A DNA stretch of 64,000 nt from VXPQ01 sp965116435 (GTDB lineage: Bacteria; Bacteroidota; Rhodothermia; Rhodothermales; VXPQ01): assembly GCA_965116435.1 (NCBI GenBank), contig OZ220686.1, positions 1,240,001 to 1,304,000 on the forward strand, in the 5' to 3' direction. Below, in pieces: positions 51,863 through 61,098 of the stretch (positions are counted from its first letter, which is position 1; each line of letters opens with the position of its first letter). The notes under the pieces are model-generated. The model did no database searches and was not told the DNA's origin. It saw only the letters and a list, made by a program, of their open reading frames with translations. Position numbers and translations under genes: made by a program.

Positions 51863-52471
51863 ATGCAACGCACCGCCGCAGCGCCCCTGCTGCTGGCCAC
51901 GCTCGTCGTATTGGGCGCGTCCGTCTCCGCCCGACCCGGCCTGGCGCAGCCCGTAAATCGGACGCTTTTTGAGGAAATGGCCCTCGATTGCCTGGGAACG
52001 CTTCCCGAAACGGAAGCGCGCACCCTGATCTTGCAGGCTCCCGAGGACATGCCGTATGTCCGCGCCGCCCTCGTGGCGGCATGGCAACACGACGGCCATA
52101 CCGTATTTCTCCCGGATTCGGCGAGAACAGGCGTCCGCATCGCCTACGCCGTCGAGGAAGCAGGCATACGCTACGAAAAAAGACGCCGGAAACAACTCGC
52201 CCGCGAGGCGCGCCTCGTACTGCGCTACGATATTGCGGATGCGGACGGCCGCGTGCTGGCCGACGAGCGGTGCGCCCTGATGCGATCGGACCTCATTGCG
52301 CGTACGCAACGCATCGCCATGGAAAGCGAAGCCTGGCCCGAAACCCAGGGAACGCCGCCCCGCAAAAGCACGGTCCGTCGCCTGCTGGAACCCGCCGTCC
52401 TGACCACGGCCATGGCCATCACAACCTGGCTGTTTTTCTCGCTCCGTTCGGATGGAGAGGATTCCTCATGA
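51863..52471 (+). CDS. Uncharacterised exported protein with C-terminal membrane helix
   Basis: A 202-residue protein with a signal peptide (APLLLATLVVLGASVSARPG) and one C-terminal helix (TTAMAITTWLFFSL). The middle is soluble, mixed alpha/beta (LFEEMALDCLGTLPETEAR, ARLVLRYDIADADGRVLA). I do not recognise the family. An in-frame ATG at 51812 is an alternative start. Its TGA overlaps the next gene's ATG, so the two are coupled. Confidence 0.75.
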   Translation: MQRTAAAPLLLATLVVLGASVSARPGLAQPVNRTLFEEMALDCLGTLPETEARTLILQAPEDMPYVRAALVAAWQHDGHTVFLPDSARTGVRIAYAVEEAGIRYEKRRRKQLAREARLVLRYDIADADGRVLADERCALMRSDLIARTQRIAMESEAWPETQGTPPRKSTVRRLLEPAVLTTAMAITTWLFFSLRSDGEDSS

Positions 52472-53652
52472 ACGCTCCTGTCGAGGCATGGCTGCGCGCC
52501 CCCGTCAGGCGACGCATGGCGGGCGCCGCGCGGGGCGCCGGCGCGCTATGGTGCGCTGCGCTGTGGGCGGCCTGCGCAACCCCCCTTCCGCCCACGGGAG
52601 GTCCCACGGACAGCGCCCCGCCCACTATTGTCGAGACCATCCCCGACAACGGCGCCGCAAACGTATCCGAGGCATCCCTGCGCCTTGTTTTCTCGGAACA
52701 CATCGACCCGCGTTCCTTTCAGCAAGCCTTGTCCATTATCCCGGAGCCGGACACGCCCCCGGAACTGGACTGGAGAGGCCCCCGCGTAGACATTCGCCTG
52801 ACGGACCCGCTGCGCGACAGCACCACCTATGTCTTTACCCTCGACACCGCCTTGCGGGACCTGCGCGGCGTCGCGCTGCCCGCCCCGATCATCCTTGCTT
52901 TCTCGACAGGCCCTGCGCTGAACGCCGGCGTCCTGGCCGGGCGGGTCGTGCAAGGCCACGACGGCGCGCCCGCATCCGGCGTCGACGTCCTCGCGTATGC
53001 AACCTCAAGCAACGCCCCGCCCGACTCGCTCCCCGCCCGCCCGGCGTACCGGACCCAAACCGATCCGAACGGGGCGTTCCGGTTCGAATACATGACGGAA
53101 CGACACTGGTTCGTGGCGGCGCTGGCCGACATGAACTACAATACGCGCCCCGACCCGGGCGAATCCTTTGCCCCCCCGCCGGTCCCCGCATTGCGTGCAG
53201 ACACCGCGCGGGCGCCCTTTGAGATTCCCTGGATCCTGTCCCGGTCCGACGCCCCTCCCGCCCCCGACGACGATGCGGAACCGGAAGACGCCGCGCCCGT
53301 CCCGGCGGAAGAAACCGGAGAAATCCGGGGCATCGTCGTATCCGGCGAACCCTACCCGATCGTCGTCGAAACCTGGCCGGACACGCTCGACATGAACGCC
53401 GCCGAGCCCCCGCACCGAACGCGCGCCGACGATACCGGCGCCTTCCTGCTGGCCCGACTCCCTGCCGGCTCCTACCGGCTCCGGGCCTGGCTGGACCGAA
53501 ACGAAAACAACCGCCGGGATCCAGGCCAGTTGATCCCGTATCGCTCGCCGGAGCCCATCTCTTTCCTGTCCGAACCGGTGCGCGTCCGCGCCCGATGGGA
53601 AACCACCTTGCCGGATACGCTTCGCATGCCTGCCCTCGTCCCCGACCCCTGA
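52468..53652 (+). CDS. Lipoprotein with Ig-like (Big_5) domain
   Basis: A 394-residue predicted lipoprotein. The signal ends near LWAAC. Then comes an SbsA/Big_5 Ig-like domain (PPTIVETIPDNGAANVSEAS, LVFSEHIDPRSF) and further beta-rich domains with GVDVLAYATSSN and PAGSYRLRAWLDRNENNRRD. The type is common in Bacteroidota and Rhodothermota outer-membrane lipoproteins of unknown role. Start at ATG 52468, which overlaps the stop of the previous gene (ATGA). Confidence 0.85.
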   Translation: MNAPVEAWLRAPVRRRMAGAARGAGALWCAALWAACATPLPPTGGPTDSAPPTIVETIPDNGAANVSEASLRLVFSEHIDPRSFQQALSIIPEPDTPPELDWRGPRVDIRLTDPLRDSTTYVFTLDTALRDLRGVALPAPIILAFSTGPALNAGVLAGRVVQGHDGAPASGVDVLAYATSSNAPPDSLPARPAYRTQTDPNGAFRFEYMTERHWFVAALADMNYNTRPDPGESFAPPPVPALRADTARAPFEIPWILSRSDAPPAPDDDAEPEDAAPVPAEETGEIRGIVVSGEPYPIVVETWPDTLDMNAAEPPHRTRADDTGAFLLARLPAGSYRLRAWLDRNENNRRDPGQLIPYRSPEPISFLSEPVRVRARWETTLPDTLRMPALVPDP

Positions 53653-53662
53653 TCCTGTCGCC

Positions 53663-55273
53663 ATGCGCCCCGAACCCGTCCTGAGTGCCGCGGCCATGCG
53701 CCGCGCCGACGAACGCGCCATCCGCGATTTCGGCATACCGGCCCACACCCTCATGGAATCCGCTGGCAAGGGCGCCGCGCAGCGCCTGTTACAAGAGATC
53801 CGTCCGGAACGCACCGACGGCGCATGGCGCGTATACTGCGGGAAAGGACACAACGGAGGGGATGGATTCGTGCTGGCGAGATACCTCTACGAAGCCGGAG
53901 CCCCTGTGGAAGCGCTCCACCTGCATCGCAGCAAGGAAGACCTGTCCGGGGATGTCGCCGCACACTTCGCCACCCTGTGCAAACTGGCGGAAACGGATCT
54001 CGACAACCGACTCCGCATACTTCCGTACGAACCCGCCGCCGACTGGCCCCACGCCGCCGTACACGTGGACGCCTTGCTGGGCACGGGGCTGGAGCGTACG
54101 CTGCGCGAGCCGGTCCGTACGCTGGTCGAGCGCCTCAACGCCGCGCCCGGATTCAAGATGGCCATAGACATGCCCACCGGACTCCATGCGGACCTCGGCA
54201 CACCGCTGGGCGCAGCGTTCCGGGCCGACCTGACCTGCACCATGGCCGCCCGCAAGACCGGCCTCTGCCTGCACGAGGGACCCGCGTACGCAGGCGAATG
54301 CGCCGTCGTCGATATCGGCGTCCCGTATGCAGCGCTCCGGGACGCCGCAGAAGCAGACCCCGCCCGGTCCGGCTTCCGCGCCTCCGACTCGCTGGTTCGC
54401 ACATGGATGCCCGCACGCACCGCCGCGGCGCACAAGTACTCCGTGGGGATGGCGCTCGTCGTAGCGGGGTCGGAAAAAATGAGCGGCGCGGCGGCCCTTG
54501 CTGCGGAGGGCGCGGCGCGGGCCGGCGCCGGCTATGTGGCGTGCGGATGCGACCACCGCATCCGGGACGCCCTCGAAATGCAGCTCCCGGACGTCGTCAC
54601 GATTCCGCTTCCGGCCGGGTCCGACGGCATCGCGGTCCAGGACGCCCTCGAAGCGCTTTCGGAACGCCTGGCCCAATGCCGCGCCCTCGTAGCGGGATGC
54701 GGCCTCGGTCGCGCGGCGGGCACCCGGGCTTTTGTCCTCCGGTTGCTGGAAACCGCGGAGGTCCCGGTCGTGGCGGACGCCGATGCGCTCCATGCCCTGA
54801 TCGGGCGGACGGACATCCTGAAAAAACAGGCGCGGGGACGCTGGATCCTGACGCCCCACGAAGGAGAATTTCACCGGTTGTTCGGAAGCGCGCTCGACAA
54901 GGCAGGCATCCCCTCCGAGGACCGCATGGCCTCCGCCCGATACGTAGCCGACGCCTTCGGTTGCGTGCTGGTTCTCAAGGGCTACCCTGCGCTGGCGGCG
55001 GCGCCTGGTGGCAAAACCGGTGGCAAAACCTGGATCAACGCCACGGGCGGCCCGGCGCTGGCGACGGCGGGCACAGGCGACGTGCTGGCCGGGCTGTGCG
55101 GCGGCTTGCTGGCGCAAGGCTTGTCGGCCGAGCAGGCTGCCGTAGCGGGCCTGCACCTTGGAGGCGCCGCCGCGGATCGCTACGCGGCAAAACGATCCGG
55201 ACGCTCCCTGCGGGCCACCGACCTGCTGGACGAAACGCCGTTTGCCCTGCGAGAACGCTTCGGACTGGAGTGA
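53663..55273 (+). CDS. nnr: Bifunctional NAD(P)H-hydrate epimerase/dehydratase
   Basis: A 536-residue fusion that repairs hydrated NAD(P)H. The N-terminal YjeF_N epimerase part has MESAGKGAA, GKGHNGGDGFVLARYL and AIDMPTGLHAD. The C-terminal carbohydrate-kinase-like dehydratase carries VAGSEKMSGAAALA, LTPHEGEFHRLFG and the ADP-binding ATAGTGDVLAGLCGGLLAQG. It starts 10 bp after the lipoprotein gene. Confidence 0.94.
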   Translation: MRPEPVLSAAAMRRADERAIRDFGIPAHTLMESAGKGAAQRLLQEIRPERTDGAWRVYCGKGHNGGDGFVLARYLYEAGAPVEALHLHRSKEDLSGDVAAHFATLCKLAETDLDNRLRILPYEPAADWPHAAVHVDALLGTGLERTLREPVRTLVERLNAAPGFKMAIDMPTGLHADLGTPLGAAFRADLTCTMAARKTGLCLHEGPAYAGECAVVDIGVPYAALRDAAEADPARSGFRASDSLVRTWMPARTAAAHKYSVGMALVVAGSEKMSGAAALAAEGAARAGAGYVACGCDHRIRDALEMQLPDVVTIPLPAGSDGIAVQDALEALSERLAQCRALVAGCGLGRAAGTRAFVLRLLETAEVPVVADADALHALIGRTDILKKQARGRWILTPHEGEFHRLFGSALDKAGIPSEDRMASARYVADAFGCVLVLKGYPALAAAPGGKTGGKTWINATGGPALATAGTGDVLAGLCGGLLAQGLSAEQAAVAGLHLGGAAADRYAAKRSGRSLRATDLLDETPFALRERFGLE

Positions 55274-55361
55274 CGGGCTGGAATAACAGCATCGAATGAC
55301 GACGCGGAATGACGACGCGGCGAAAACAACCCGCACGCAGGAAATCTTGACGTAAAAAAAT

Positions 55362-55402
55362 CAACGGGCCCGTACGAATTCACGGAACCGGGCGTTTTTT
55401 TC
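55362..55402 (+). terminator. Probable Rho-independent terminator after nnr
   Basis: AACGGGCCCG pairs imperfectly with CCGGGCGTT across a short loop, followed by seven T. It lies between the nnr stop and the tonB start, about 90 bp past the former. Confidence 0.45.
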
Positions 55403-55477
55403 GTATGTTATGAAGATAAGGCCGTTTTATTTTTCGGCGGAACCCGATCCCCTTCCAAACCTACCCGGAACAGCGAC

Positions 55478-56137
55478 ATGGCTTTGCAAAAGGAAGACAA
55501 GCATAACCTGAAAAACAAGTATGCGCTCTACATGGAGGCGGGCCTAATCATCACGCTGGCCATTTTGATTGTCGCCTTCCGCGCCAACTGGTCCAACCAG
55601 GGCGATTTCGAGATCGTGCTTCCGGAACAGGAGCAGATCACCATGGAGGAAATCCAGCAGACGGCGCAAATCGAGCAACCGCCTCCTCCGCCCCGGCCGC
55701 CCGTGCCCGTCGAAGTGCCCAACGACGAGATCCTCGAGGACGACATCCTCGACCTCGATGCTTCGCTGGACCTGAATGACGCGCCGGCGCCGCTTCCTCC
55801 CCCGCCGCCCCAGGAAGAAGAAGAGGAAGAAGAGCCCGAAATCTTTTTCATTGTGGAGCAGCAGCCTGAACTGATCGGAGGCATCGCCGCGGTCCAGAGC
55901 AAGGTGAAGTACCCCGAGATTGCCCGCAAGGCAGGCGTAGAAGGACGCGTATTCCTGCAATTCGTCGTCAACGAGCAGGGCAATGTGGAAGACGTAAACG
56001 TGACCCGGGGCATTGGGGCCGGTTGCGACGAAGAAGCCGCCCGCGTGGTGAGCCAGGCCAAGTTTACGCCCGGCAAGCAGCGCGGCAAGGCCGTCAAGGT
56101 GCGCATGTCGCTGCCCATCACCTTCAAGCTGAAATAA
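55478..56137 (+). CDS. tonB: TonB-family energy transducer
   Basis: A 219-residue protein with a single N-terminal membrane helix (AGLIITLAILIVAFRANW), a proline-rich spacer (QPPPPPRPPVPVEV, PLPPPPPQ) and a C-terminal TonB domain (GGIAAVQSKVKYPEIARKAG, GRVFLQFVVNEQGNVED). It transfers proton-motive force to outer-membrane receptors such as the two in this window. No exbBD genes are adjacent. Confidence 0.93.
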   Translation: MALQKEDKHNLKNKYALYMEAGLIITLAILIVAFRANWSNQGDFEIVLPEQEQITMEEIQQTAQIEQPPPPPRPPVPVEVPNDEILEDDILDLDASLDLNDAPAPLPPPPPQEEEEEEEPEIFFIVEQQPELIGGIAAVQSKVKYPEIARKAGVEGRVFLQFVVNEQGNVEDVNVTRGIGAGCDEEAARVVSQAKFTPGKQRGKAVKVRMSLPITFKLK

Positions 56138-56157
56138 GCGCAGCCGCAACATAACGC

Positions 56158-56197
56158 AAATCGCCCGGATGGATCCATGGGTCCGTCCGGGCGATTT
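56158..56197. terminator. Bidirectional terminator hairpin
   Basis: A perfect 12-bp stem (AAATCGCCCGGA and TCCGGGCGATTT) lies between the convergent tonB and rpiA genes and could terminate both. Confidence 0.75.
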
Positions 56198-56239
56198 GTT
56201 ACAGGCAATTTGTTACGAGCGGTTTGTTATTGGCGCGCC

Positions 56240-56938
56240 TTATGCGCCTTGGCCCAGCGTGCGTACGCTCCCGTCCTCGTCGCCCACGAGGACATCGGTG
56301 GTATAGCCCGCAAAAATACCGTGGTCGAGCACGCCCGGTATATTCTTGATGACAGACCCCAGCCCTTCAGTATCTTCTACGCCTCCCTCGAAAAATGCAT
56401 CGAGGATGTGAAACGCCTGATCCGTCCAGACAGGCGCTCCGCGTGGGTCTGTACGCAATGCGGGAGAGGCCCCGAGGCATCGCAATGCCTCCATGACGGG
56501 ATGCACCGCAAGCGGCACCACTTCCACGGGCACCGGAAACGCAGCGCCTAACCGACGTACAACCTTGGATTCGTCCACAAGCACTACAAAACGGTCGGCT
56601 TGCCCCGCAATGATTTTTTCGCGCGTATGCGCGCCGCCGCCCCCCTTGATCAAACGCCAGTGCGGATCAATCTCGTCCGCGCCGTCGATAGCCATGTCCA
56701 GCCGACCCGCCTCCGCAAGCGTAACGAGGGGCAAAGCGAGCCGCCGTGCGATCTCTTCTGTGGCGAGCGAGGTGGGAACGCCCGCAAACGACAACCCTTC
56801 TTCGCGGACGCGCCGCCCCAGCGCTTCCAGTGCGTACCGCACCGTGGAGCCTGTGCCCAACCCGATGCGCATGCCGTTCTGCACCAACGACGCCGCCTGT
56901 TCTCCAGCGGCGCGTTTGGCGCGATCCTGCTTCTTCAT
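56240..56938 (-). CDS. rpiA: Ribose-5-phosphate isomerase A
   Basis: A 232-residue enzyme of the pentose phosphate pathway, interconverting ribose 5-phosphate and ribulose 5-phosphate. Motifs are IGLGTGSTVRYA, DGADEIDPHWRLIKGGGGAH and KIIAGQADRFVVLVDESK. Start at ATG 56938; the open frame upstream is antisense to parA and not coding. It is convergent with tonB. Confidence 0.95.
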   Translation of the reverse strand: MKKQDRAKRAAGEQAASLVQNGMRIGLGTGSTVRYALEALGRRVREEGLSFAGVPTSLATEEIARRLALPLVTLAEAGRLDMAIDGADEIDPHWRLIKGGGGAHTREKIIAGQADRFVVLVDESKVVRRLGAAFPVPVEVVPLAVHPVMEALRCLGASPALRTDPRGAPVWTDQAFHILDAFFEGGVEDTEGLGSVIKNIPGVLDHGIFAGYTTDVLVGDEDGSVRTLGQGA

Positions 56939-57098
56939 AGTGCTTGCCCTGTTTTCCGTGTTTTCCCGAAAAGTCTCTGCGCTCAACGGAAAATATAAAA
57001 CCAATTGCTTACCCATTCGTTGACCCGTAACGCGACGCGATCCAGCGGATCTCGAAAATACGAATCTCTGCCCGGGCGATATACCCCTGACCGCATCT

Positions 57099-57932
57099 AT
57101 GGGAAAAATTATTTCGATTGCGAACCAGAAAGGCGGCGTGGGCAAAACAACCACGGCCATCAATCTGGCGGCGTCGCTGGCGGCCATGGAATATCCGATA
57201 TTGCTCGTAGACATGGATCCCCAGGCCAACGCCAGCTCGGGAACCAACGTACACGACGGTACGCGGGGACACTCCATCTACGAAACGCTGATCGGCAGCG
57301 CCGACATGCGCTCCATCGTCCAGGAAACGGAGATCGCCTCGCTCCATGTGGCGCCCAGCCATATCAACCTGGTCGGCGCCGAAATCGAAATCGCGGACCT
57401 GCCCAGACGGGAATACCTCCTTAAACAAGCCTTCGACGCCATCCGGCAGGACTATGCGTTCATTGTGATCGATTGTCCGCCGTCGCTCGGCTTGCTCACG
57501 GTGAATGCGCTCACGGCGTCGGACTCCGTCGTCATCCCCCTGCAAACCGAGTACTTCGCCCTCGAAGGATTGGGGCAACTGCTGAATACGGTGAAAATCG
57601 TCCAGCAGCGCCTCAATCGGGACCTGGAGATAGAGGGGGTCCTGCTGACCATGTTCGACGCCCGACTCCGCCTTGCGAACCAGGTCGTCCACGAAGTGCG
57701 GCAATATTTCGGAGACAAAGTGTTCCAGACCATCATCCGGCGCAACGTTCGGCTTTCGGAAGCGCCCGGTTTCGGAAAACCCGTGTTGCTCTACGATGCA
57801 GTCTCCACGGGCGCGCGCAACTACATCGCCCTCGCGCGCGAAATCGCCGAGAACAATGCGGACGCCGCCGCGACGGCGCGCGACGCAAACGCGCCCCGGG
57901 CGAATGCATCGTCCGTCGAATACGCCCCTTAA
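57099..57932 (+). CDS. parA: Chromosome partitioning ATPase ParA (Soj)
   Basis: A 277-residue ParA ATPase. The deviant Walker A is QKGGVGKTTTAINLAASL, Walker B-type stretches are LLVDMDPQANA and VIDCPPSLGLLTVNA. It segregates the chromosome origin together with ParB, which follows 33 bp on. A C-terminal Ala-rich tail is longer than in most relatives. Confidence 0.95.
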   Translation: MGKIISIANQKGGVGKTTTAINLAASLAAMEYPILLVDMDPQANASSGTNVHDGTRGHSIYETLIGSADMRSIVQETEIASLHVAPSHINLVGAEIEIADLPRREYLLKQAFDAIRQDYAFIVIDCPPSLGLLTVNALTASDSVVIPLQTEYFALEGLGQLLNTVKIVQQRLNRDLEIEGVLLTMFDARLRLANQVVHEVRQYFGDKVFQTIIRRNVRLSEAPGFGKPVLLYDAVSTGARNYIALAREIAENNADAAATARDANAPRANASSVEYAP

Positions 57933-57965
57933 TCCTTAGAATCTTCACGTACCCCCTATCCTGCC

Positions 57966-58865
57966 ATGGCGCCACGGAAAGAAGCGCTGGGACGCGGACT
58001 AAGCGCAATCCTCGAATCGAACGAAGAATCCCTGGCGGAAGTCCACCGGTCCGAACGGGCGCGCCAGATCAGCGAAATAGACATTGCACTCGTAGCGCCC
58101 AACCCCTTCCAGCCCCGAAGAAATTTCGACGAAGAAACGCTCACGGAACTGGCGCATTCGATCCGTCAGCTCGGGGTGATTCAGCCTGTTACGGTGCGAC
58201 GAGGGGAACGCGGGTATGAACTCGTTTCCGGAGAACGACGGCTGCGCGCGGCGCAGCTTGCGGGACTCGAACGCATTCCCGCCTACGTTCGGCAGGTGGA
58301 TTCAGACAGCATGTTGCAAATGGCCATCGTCGAAAACGTGCAACGAGAGAACCTCAATCCGATCGAGGAAGCGCTGGCCTATCGGCGGCTGATGGAAGAA
58401 TGCGAGATGACCCACGAAGAGGTTGCGCGCAACGTCGCCAAAAGCCGGTCTGCCGTCACGAACATGCTGCGCTTGCTCCGGCTGCCCCCGATCGTGCAAG
58501 CGGGTCTCCGCGACGGCGAGGTATCCGTTGGACATGCGCGCGTGCTGATCGGCATAGCCGACGAAAAAACGCAAATCGCCCTCTTCGAAACCATCAAGGC
58601 CAAGGGACTGTCCGTACGGGACGTGGAGCGGCGGGCGCAGGAATATCGCCAGACGCCGTCGAAATCAGCCCAAAAGCCCAAACAAGGCGCGGCGAACCCC
58701 TCAAAAAGAGACGCCCTGCAGCTGCAACGCTACGAAACGCAACTTCGCAACCGCCTGGGCACCCGGGTCGGGATTCGGCGGCAGGGAGACGGCGGACGCA
58801 TCGAAATCGAGTATTACTCAGGCGACGACCTCGAACGGCTCCTCGAATTGATTGCAGGACGATAA
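57966..58865 (+). CDS. parB: Chromosome partitioning protein ParB (Spo0J)
   Basis: A 299-residue ParB. An N-terminal GRGLSAIL segment precedes the CTPase/nuclease-like domain with NPFQPRRNFDEE, GVIQPVTVRR and the GERRLRA motif. The helix-turn-helix region (MTHEEVARNVAKSRSAVTNML) would bind parS. No parS copy was found by eye in the window. It is followed at 21 bp by the DUF5683 gene. Confidence 0.95.
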   Translation: MAPRKEALGRGLSAILESNEESLAEVHRSERARQISEIDIALVAPNPFQPRRNFDEETLTELAHSIRQLGVIQPVTVRRGERGYELVSGERRLRAAQLAGLERIPAYVRQVDSDSMLQMAIVENVQRENLNPIEEALAYRRLMEECEMTHEEVARNVAKSRSAVTNMLRLLRLPPIVQAGLRDGEVSVGHARVLIGIADEKTQIALFETIKAKGLSVRDVERRAQEYRQTPSKSAQKPKQGAANPSKRDALQLQRYETQLRNRLGTRVGIRRQGDGGRIEIEYYSGDDLERLLELIAGR

Positions 58866-58886
58866 GGATAATACGGATAATAAAAG

Positions 58887-59558
58887 ATGCTTGCGAATAG
58901 CCGGATCGGGTATGGCGGGGTGGCGCTGATCGCCTGCATGGCCAGCTTCGCGGAGGCTCCGCCCGTCGCGGCGCAACCGGATACGACCGTTGCAGCGCAC
59001 CGCTTCAACCCCCGCGCCGTGCTCTGGCGGGCGGCCATACCGGGCTGGGGACAGATGCGCAATCGGCAGTATTACAAGGCAGCGATCGTGTGGGGCGGTC
59101 TGGCGGGCTTTACCGGGGCCATCCTCCGTGCGAACCGGCGCTACCAAACGTATGGACATGGATATCTGTGGATAATCCGGGACGCCGCGACGATCAACGT
59201 CCCCGCCAGCTACGAACAGGATTACCTGAGCCTGCTCGCCGAACTGGACGTCACGCCCGAAGAAGCGGCGACGGATGCGTTCCAGAACAGGCTGGCCGGG
59301 CTGTTCCGGCAGCAACGAGACGCCCTGCGAAGAAATCGCGACGTGTTGTACATCGGCGCCGGCGTGTTTTACGGCCTGTCGATCCTGGACGCCTACGTCC
59401 ACGCACACTTGCTGGACTTCGACGTAAGCGAGAACCTGGCCGTGTCCCTGAAGCCCGCAGGACTGTCGGCGACATGGCGATTCGGAGGCCAAAACGCCCC
59501 CGGCGCCGGCGCGCAAAACCTGCGATGCAGGCCAGAAAATACGCCGTGCGGACATTAA
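58887..59558 (+). CDS. DUF5683 family protein
   Basis: A 223-residue protein with a signal peptide and the DUF5683 signature AAIPGWGQMRNRQYYKAAIV near residue 50, followed by one or two membrane segments. It is typical as the third gene after parA-parB in Bacteroidota and relatives. Function unknown. Confidence 0.88.
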   Translation: MLANSRIGYGGVALIACMASFAEAPPVAAQPDTTVAAHRFNPRAVLWRAAIPGWGQMRNRQYYKAAIVWGGLAGFTGAILRANRRYQTYGHGYLWIIRDAATINVPASYEQDYLSLLAELDVTPEEAATDAFQNRLAGLFRQQRDALRRNRDVLYIGAGVFYGLSILDAYVHAHLLDFDVSENLAVSLKPAGLSATWRFGGQNAPGAGAQNLRCRPENTPCGH

Positions 59559-59697
59559 TGCTGAAAATTCCGTATTTTGCCTCGTTAACGCAATTTAGTT
59601 GCCCGGAAACATCCCGCATTGATTCCACGCTTGCCGTCCGCTTGCCTTGACAGGGGCCCGTTCCCTGGTCATACCGCCCGAGACGAATAACGACCTT

Positions 59698-61056
59698 ATG
59701 ATGACGCCCCTCGATTCCCGATCAGAGCGCCATGACGGTGCGGCTACGGACGCCTGTGCAGCAGCAGAGCCGTTGCTGTTCGAAAAATGCCACCGGTTTT
59801 TTGACGAATCCACGGATTACGGACAAGTCAAGAAGGCTGGCCTGTATCCGTACTTTCGCATGATCGAACGGAACGAGGGCACCCGCGCCATCCTGAACGG
59901 GCGGGAAGTCATCATGGCCGGCTCCAACAATTACCTCGGACTCACGTCGGATCCCCGGGTGCAGGAAGCCGCAGCCGGGGCCATCAAGAAGTACGGCACC
60001 GGCTGCACCGGAAGCCGGTTCCTGAACGGCACGCTCGACCTGCATATCCAGCTGGAAGAACGCCTCGCCCGGTTCATGCACGCCTCGGCCTGCGTGGTGT
60101 TCTCGACAGGCTATATGGCGAACGAAGGCGTCATCCAGGCCCTCGCAGGCAAGGGAGATTTTATCTTTTCCGACAAGGACAACCATGCCTCCATCACGGC
60201 GGGCACGCGCGCCAGCATGGGAGAAACGGTCCGTTTCCGGCACAACGACATGGATCACTTGCGGAAATCGCTGGCCAAAACCTGCCGGATGCATCCGCAA
60301 GCGGGCAAACTGATCGTCACGGACGGCGTGTTCTCCATGAGCGGCGTGATTGCGAAAGTGCCGGAACTGGTTGAGATCGCGGACGAATTCGGGGCCGCGC
60401 TGCTCCTGGACGACGCCCATGCCTGCGGCGTCATCGGGCCGGGCGGACGCGGTTCGGCAGCGCATTTCGGGCTCAGCGATCGCGTTCCGCTGACCACGGG
60501 CACCTTCTCGAAGAGTTTTGCTTCGCTGGGAGGATTCTGCGTAGCGACCCGGGACATTGTCGAGTTTATTCGCCATCGCAGCGCAACGCATATGTTCAGC
60601 GCATCCATGCCGCCGCCCAGCGTGGCCACGGTGCTCAAATGCCTGGACATCCTCGAGGAAGAACCCGAACGCCTCGAACGCCTCTGGGAAATCTCGGAGT
60701 ACATGCGCAACGGCTTCCGTAACTCCGGATTTAACATCTGGACAAGCCAGTCCGCCGTCATCCCGGTTGTGATCGGCGACATGCTGACCTGCTTCCGGTT
60801 CTGGCACGACCTCCTTGAAGAAGGCGTCTTCGCCAACGCCGTCGCTCCGCCCGCCGTCCCGCCGGGCCAATCCCTCATGCGCACGTCCTTCATGGCCACG
60901 CACTCGAACGACGAACTGGATTTTATTCTTGATAAATTCACCCGCGTAGGCATAAAGCACGGGATCGTCAGCCGAAACGGCGCGGCGCTCTCGCAAGAAA
61001 ACGAGGACTATCTGGCGGAAACCGTGGCGCCGGCGCCAGCCAATGCCCAGCCTTAA
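59698..61056 (+). CDS. Alpha-oxoamine synthase, serine palmitoyltransferase-like
   Basis: A 452-residue PLP-dependent enzyme. The fold-type I signature is complete, with NNYLGLTSDPRVQEAA, GSRFLNGTLDLHIQLEE, LLLDDAHACGVIGPGGRG, and the PLP lysine in TGTFSKSFASLGGF. Both KBL and SPT are in this group. The GNAT-like gene that follows suits SPT in sphingolipid synthesis, known from Bacteroidota. Start at ATG 59698 (ATG at 59701 also possible); a TTG further up is less likely. Confidence 0.87.
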   Translation: MMTPLDSRSERHDGAATDACAAAEPLLFEKCHRFFDESTDYGQVKKAGLYPYFRMIERNEGTRAILNGREVIMAGSNNYLGLTSDPRVQEAAAGAIKKYGTGCTGSRFLNGTLDLHIQLEERLARFMHASACVVFSTGYMANEGVIQALAGKGDFIFSDKDNHASITAGTRASMGETVRFRHNDMDHLRKSLAKTCRMHPQAGKLIVTDGVFSMSGVIAKVPELVEIADEFGAALLLDDAHACGVIGPGGRGSAAHFGLSDRVPLTTGTFSKSFASLGGFCVATRDIVEFIRHRSATHMFSASMPPPSVATVLKCLDILEEEPERLERLWEISEYMRNGFRNSGFNIWTSQSAVIPVVIGDMLTCFRFWHDLLEEGVFANAVAPPAVPPGQSLMRTSFMATHSNDELDFILDKFTRVGIKHGIVSRNGAALSQENEDYLAETVAPAPANAQP

Positions 61057-61098
61057 TGACCCTGCCCGACGGGTCTGCGCTTTCCATACCCCGATTGC